The notes under the pieces: model-generated
Seen by the model: only the letters and a program-made list of their open reading frames with translations
Database searches by the model: none
Told to the model about the DNA's origin: nothing
NCBI GenBank assembly: GCA_030523805.1
Contig: JAUNHS010000060.1
Coordinates: 1-10,413 of the forward strand
DNA: 10,413 bases
Direction: 5' to 3'
From: Acinetobacter sp.
Lineage (GTDB): Bacteria; Pseudomonadota; Gammaproteobacteria; Pseudomonadales; Moraxellaceae
Translations under genes and position numbers: made by a program
Part shown: positions 7,250 through 10,413 of the stretch, one piece after another
Position numbering within the stretch: position 1 is the first letter of the stretch
How the letters are laid out: every line of letters starts with the position of its first letter

Positions 7250-7264
7250 CATCATGTCATGATG
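7250..7264. promoter_or_regulatory. 15-bp palindrome upstream of the nitroreductase gene
   Basis: CATCATG-T-CATGATG is a perfect inverted repeat with a one-base centre, too tight to fold as an RNA hairpin and so more like a protein-binding site. It ends nine bases before the nitroreductase ribosome site (7273-7279). Nearby GATGAAA direct repeats (7205-7211 and 7216-7222) lie 11 bases apart, about one helical turn. Confidence 0.4.
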
Positions 7265-7287
7265 TAACACATAGAAGGAATGCGTTT

Positions 7288-8010
7288 ATGACTACAACAA
7301 ATACCATTAATCCAGCCCATATTGCTGCAGTAGATGAAGCAATTACATCTCGTCATTCAGTGCGTGCATTTTTAGATACGCCAGTAGAAATGAACACCAT
7401 TAAAGATATTTTGCGTGTGGCAAGTCGTGCACCATCAGGGACAAATACGCAACCTTGGAAAGTTTATGTAGTTACAGGGGCAAAGCGTGATGAATTGATT
7501 GCCAAAGTATTTGCCACCAAAGAAGAAATGAAAACCAATGCCGAATTGGCAGAGCGTTGCAAAGAAACATTCCCATACTACCCTGCAACGTGGATTTCAC
7601 CATTTATTGACCGTCGTCGTGCCAATGGTTGGGGTCTATATGGTTTATTGAATATCCAAAAGGGCGAAAAAGAAAAAATGGCGGCTCAACAAGACCGTAA
7701 TTTTAAATTATTTGATGCACCTGTCGGCTTGTTTTTTACCGTAAACAAGGCAATGGGCATTGGTGCGAAAATGGATATTGCCATGATGATGCAAAATGTG
7801 ATGATTGCCGCCAAAGCTCGTGGTTTGGATACTTGCCCACAAGCGGCTTGGAATCATTATCACCCTGTTGTGCTTGATGTGGTTGGTGCAAATGATGATG
7901 AAGAATTGGTATGTGCCATTGCATTGGGCTATGCTGACCACAACGACATTGTAAATACTTTCATCACGCCACGAGAGCCTGTAGAAGAATTTGCAGTTTT
8001 TGTTGAATAA
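7288..8010 (+). CDS. Nitroreductase family protein (FMN-dependent oxidoreductase)
   Basis: Cytosolic flavoprotein of the nitroreductase superfamily that uses NAD(P)H to reduce nitroaromatics, quinones or similar electron acceptors, usually as an FMN-bound homodimer. The 240 residues fit the family (about 200-240). Visible landmarks are SRHSVRAF (21-28, FMN phosphate-binding arginines and serine), ASRAPSGTNTQPWKVYVVTG (45-64, flavin-site loop), the dimer-helix segment MDIAMMMQNVMIAAKARGLDT and a C-terminal CAIALGYAD, which matches the glycine-containing FMN-contact strand. Overall it resembles the PnbA/NfnB-like branch more than the NfsA branch. AGAAGGA (7273-7279) lies eight bases before the ATG. 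The gene is monocistronic, closed by its own terminator, and preceded by palindromic elements that hint at a regulator. The native substrate cannot be read from the sequence. Confidence 0.9.
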   Translation: MTTTNTINPAHIAAVDEAITSRHSVRAFLDTPVEMNTIKDILRVASRAPSGTNTQPWKVYVVTGAKRDELIAKVFATKEEMKTNAELAERCKETFPYYPATWISPFIDRRRANGWGLYGLLNIQKGEKEKMAAQQDRNFKLFDAPVGLFFTVNKAMGIGAKMDIAMMMQNVMIAAKARGLDTCPQAAWNHYHPVVLDVVGANDDEELVCAIALGYADHNDIVNTFITPREPVEEFAVFVE

Positions 8011-8025
8011 TCAGCATTTTATATA

Positions 8026-8063
8026 AAAAGTCCGTGCGTAAATTTGAATGTTCGGACTTTTTT
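8026..8063 (+). terminator. Rho-independent terminator after the nitroreductase gene
   Basis: Arms 8026-8034 (AAAAGTCCG) and 8053-8061 (CGGACTTTT) form a perfect 9-bp stem around an 18-base loop. The transcript continues to give six U residues in a row (8058-8063). It begins 15 bases after the nitroreductase stop codon and separates that gene from the FUSC gene. Confidence 0.85.
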
Positions 8064-8135
8064 AATATCCAATTTTAATACACCATTTATAACCATCGTA
8101 TTCCTAAATTTTCCATTTTCACACACGGAATAGCA

Positions 8136-10313
8136 ATGCAACATTGGCTTAAAACTTTACAAACTTTTGGCTATCACAGCTCATTGATGTATAACTTGCG
8201 TATGCTGATTGCTTTTGCAGGTGCAGCGATTGTACCTTATATGCTCAATGAACAAATTTATACCGTACCTTTGGCCTTAGGTATTGTGGCGGCAGGTTTG
8301 AGCGATATTGATGACCGCTTTTCCGTACGAATTATGAATTTGGTTTATACCTATGTCGGTTTTTTCATCACATCGGTATCTATTTATTTTTTATTTCCCT
8401 ATCCTATTTTATTTGCCATTGGTTTATTGGCATCGTGCGTGGTTTTTATTTTGCTTGGTTCTCTGGGCAGACGCTATGCCACCATTTCTTATGGTTGTTT
8501 GCTTATTTCAGTCTATAGTATGCTGGGGCATGATTTATTTGACCAATGGTATTTACAAGCCAGTTTACTGGTGATTGGTGCAATGTGGTATGGCGTGCTT
8601 TCCACCCTTGCCTTTTTGCTCTTTCCTGTGCGTGAAGTACAACAAAAATTATCGGCAAGTTATGCCGAATTGGGCAATTTTTTGTTTAGCAAATCTAACG
8701 TGTTTGACGTAGATATGACCCCAAAAAGTTACCAACAAAGTTTGATTGATTTATCACTAGAAAATGGTCGTTTAATTACGCTGTTTAACGAAATGCGAAC
8801 CATGCTGCTCACACGCTTAAAAGGCGACCGTGGACAAAAAGACACCAGACGTAGTTTGCATTATTATTTTGTTGCTCAAGATATTCATGAACGTGCAGAT
8901 TCTGCACACATTGATTACCAACGTTTAAGCCAATTATTTCAACATAGCGATATTTTATTCCGCTTCCAACGCATTTTATCTATGCAAGGCAAAGCCTGCC
9001 GAGATTTAAGCCAAAATATCATTAAACACGAGCAATATCGCCACTCTAGCCAATTTAAAATCGCCTTTCACAATTTACGTTTATCACTAGAAAAAGTGCG
9101 AGACAATGGACAGCATGACCCTGTGATTGTCAATGCGTTATTTGCCCTATTCCAAAATTTAAAAGCGATTGATGCTCAATTTAGTAACCTTGCGACTGAA
9201 CGCCAAATTCAAAGCCAATTACACGAAAAAAGCACCGATCAGCAATTAGTAGATGATGATTTAAAAGGTTGGCAAGATATATTAATTCGGATTAAGCAAA
9301 ATTTTACGCCTGAATCGGTACTGTTTCGCCATGCGATACGCCTGTCTATTGTGCTGTTTTTTGCTTATATTTTTGTGCAAGCCACCGATATTGCCAATGG
9401 CTATTGGATTTTATTAACGGCTCTTTTTGTTTTACAACCCAATTTTAACGCAACCAAACGTCGCTTAAATTTGCGTATTATCGGGACGTTGGCAGGCATT
9501 AGCTGTGCCTATGCGATTTTGACCTTTATTCCATCGCTAGAAGGGCAATTATTGCTTTTGGTGTTGAGTGGTGTGCTGTTTTTTGAATTACGCAGTAAGC
9601 AATACGCCCAAGCCACAGCGTTTATGACCATTTTAGCAATGATTAATTTTAACCTTGATGGTACAGGTTTAAGTGCTGCCTTTCCACGTTTGATTGATAC
9701 AATTTTGGGGTGTTTATTTGCATGGGCAGGCATGGTGTTTATTTGGCCTGATTGGAAGTTCCGTCGTTTAGGTCGCCACATTCAGCAAGCACTAGAAAGC
9801 GAAACTTGCTATTTACACGCAGCAATTCAACAATATCATCACGGTAGAGACAATAGCGTACATTATCGCTCATTACGTCGCCAAGCACATAATCGTGATG
9901 CCGAATTGGCTTCGCTCATTTCTACACTAGAAACCGAGCCACATTTTGAACAAACACAAAAGAATTTAGCATTTGAATTTTTATGTTTAAATCATACTTT
10001 TTTAAGTTATATTGGTGCATTGGCGGCTCATCGTGAGTTATTGACTGATGAACAAACTTTACAATTGCTAAATGATGCCTATCAAAATATTCAAGGGGCT
10101 TTATTGCGTGATGAACAGGCAGATGCTCAACTGATTGAACGCTTACAAGGCATTCGTAAGTCTTTAGAGCGTGAACATCAAGAATATGATTTGATTTTTA
10201 TTGTGTTGCAACAGTTATATTTAATTTTGAATATCTTGCCACGTTTAAGTATTTTAAAGCAAAATTTAATGCACCAGCACGATACACAAGCGAGTGAATT
10301 AGCATCCTTGTAA
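8136..10313 (+). CDS. yccS: YccS-type FUSC family membrane protein, putative transporter
   Basis: Inner-membrane protein of the fusaric-acid-resistance (FUSC/YccS-YhfK) family, a group of putative efflux proteins whose substrates are mostly unknown. The 725 residues equal the usual YccS length (about 700-730). It has the family's two-block plan: membrane helices at about 20-165, a long soluble region (about 166-395), a second membrane block (about 396-538) and a C-terminal soluble helical domain (540-725). The second block contains the conserved GYWILLTALFVLQPNFNATKRR region (422-443), here split for brevity as GYWILLTALFVLQP and ATKRR. No frameshift is seen. The ATG at 8136 has a modest GGA six to seven bases upstream. 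It follows the nitroreductase terminator by 72 bp, so a promoter of its own is likely, though I see none convincing. The yccS symbol rests on architecture and motif, not on a known substrate. Confidence 0.85.
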   Translation: MQHWLKTLQTFGYHSSLMYNLRMLIAFAGAAIVPYMLNEQIYTVPLALGIVAAGLSDIDDRFSVRIMNLVYTYVGFFITSVSIYFLFPYPILFAIGLLASCVVFILLGSLGRRYATISYGCLLISVYSMLGHDLFDQWYLQASLLVIGAMWYGVLSTLAFLLFPVREVQQKLSASYAELGNFLFSKSNVFDVDMTPKSYQQSLIDLSLENGRLITLFNEMRTMLLTRLKGDRGQKDTRRSLHYYFVAQDIHERADSAHIDYQRLSQLFQHSDILFRFQRILSMQGKACRDLSQNIIKHEQYRHSSQFKIAFHNLRLSLEKVRDNGQHDPVIVNALFALFQNLKAIDAQFSNLATERQIQSQLHEKSTDQQLVDDDLKGWQDILIRIKQNFTPESVLFRHAIRLSIVLFFAYIFVQATDIANGYWILLTALFVLQPNFNATKRRLNLRIIGTLAGISCAYAILTFIPSLEGQLLLLVLSGVLFFELRSKQYAQATAFMTILAMINFNLDGTGLSAAFPRLIDTILGCLFAWAGMVFIWPDWKFRRLGRHIQQALESETCYLHAAIQQYHHGRDNSVHYRSLRRQAHNRDAELASLISTLETEPHFEQTQKNLAFEFLCLNHTFLSYIGALAAHRELLTDEQTLQLLNDAYQNIQGALLRDEQADAQLIERLQGIRKSLEREHQEYDLIFIVLQQLYLILNILPRLSILKQNLMHQHDTQASELASL

Positions 10314-10413
10314 ATACATCAATAAACGAGCAATTCAAGTATAAGAAATTCAAACGTTTTTTGTACTTGGGCTGTGTGATCGCTGTGAAATCATGGTTTA
10401 GTATCATGAAAAT
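10314..10413. other. Non-coding tail after the FUSC gene
   Basis: The last 100 bases contain no supportable gene. CAAGTA (10335-10340) and TACTTG (10363-10368) could pair, but the T-run lies inside the loop rather than after the stem, so this is not a clear terminator. The region may lead into a gene beyond the window. Confidence 0.4.

Larger units (their letters stand above)
6938..7287. other. Divergent intergenic region between porin 2 and the nitroreductase gene
   Basis: These 350 bp separate the two transcription directions. From the left they hold the porin 2 ribosome site and promoter, a very AT-rich tract (about 6990-7095), an inverted repeat at 7121-7143, many GATG/CATC motifs (7147-7264) and a 15-bp palindrome at 7250-7264. 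I found no small gene here: the open frame at 6979-7167 (+) gives a Phe/Tyr-rich peptide typical of AT-rich non-coding DNA and has no ribosome site. Confidence 0.6.

Noticed and set aside
10335..10368. Possible terminator after the FUSC gene
   Set aside because: Only six firm pairs, and the T-run lies in the loop or the stem rather than after it.
10375..10393. TGTGATCGCTGTGAAATCA as a CRP-like site
   Set aside because: The second half does not match TCACA at the right spacing, and no promoter or gene start is visible next to it.

Overview
The window is AT-rich chromosomal DNA (about 40% G+C by eye) from a gammaproteobacterium, most likely Moraxellaceae (Acinetobacter/Moraxella relatives). 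Support for this is a GTP-type PEP carboxykinase closely resembling the Acinetobacter enzyme as I remember it, two DcaP-type outer-membrane porins with N-terminal coiled coils (a family best known from Acinetobacter), and a GltS/YccS complement. The genus is an inference. There is no sign of a mobile element, CRISPR array, phage, tRNA or rRNA.

Layout. The left two thirds (1-6937) is read on the minus strand. In transcription order it holds DcaP-like porin 2 (6937-5663), DcaP-like porin 1 (5462-3960), gltS (3684-2443), pckG (2004-175) and the first 28 codons of a lipoprotein gene cut by the window edge (84-1). Rho-independent terminators follow porin 2, gltS and pckG. These genes therefore look like neighbouring single transcription units rather than one operon, although no clear terminator separates porin 1 from gltS. 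The right third is read on the plus strand: a nitroreductase (7288-8010) with its own terminator, then a YccS-type FUSC membrane protein (8136-10313). The two arms diverge from a 350-bp, very AT-rich intergenic region (6938-7287). It carries a good promoter for porin 2 and two inverted repeats in front of the nitroreductase gene.

How the genes may fit together (inference). DcaP porins pass small anionic substrates such as dicarboxylates across the outer membrane. GltS brings glutamate across the inner membrane with sodium. PckG turns oxaloacetate into PEP, the entry step to gluconeogenesis from dicarboxylates and amino acids. The minus-strand genes thus read as a loose set for growth on organic and amino acids. 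The nitroreductase and FUSC protein show no evident link to it.

Nothing in the window looks like a wholly new system. The points most worth checking are a bulged hairpin in the pckG leader, an extra beta-hairpin repeat in porin 1, a consensus -35 hexamer embedded at the pckG terminator, and the clustered inverted repeats upstream of the nitroreductase gene.
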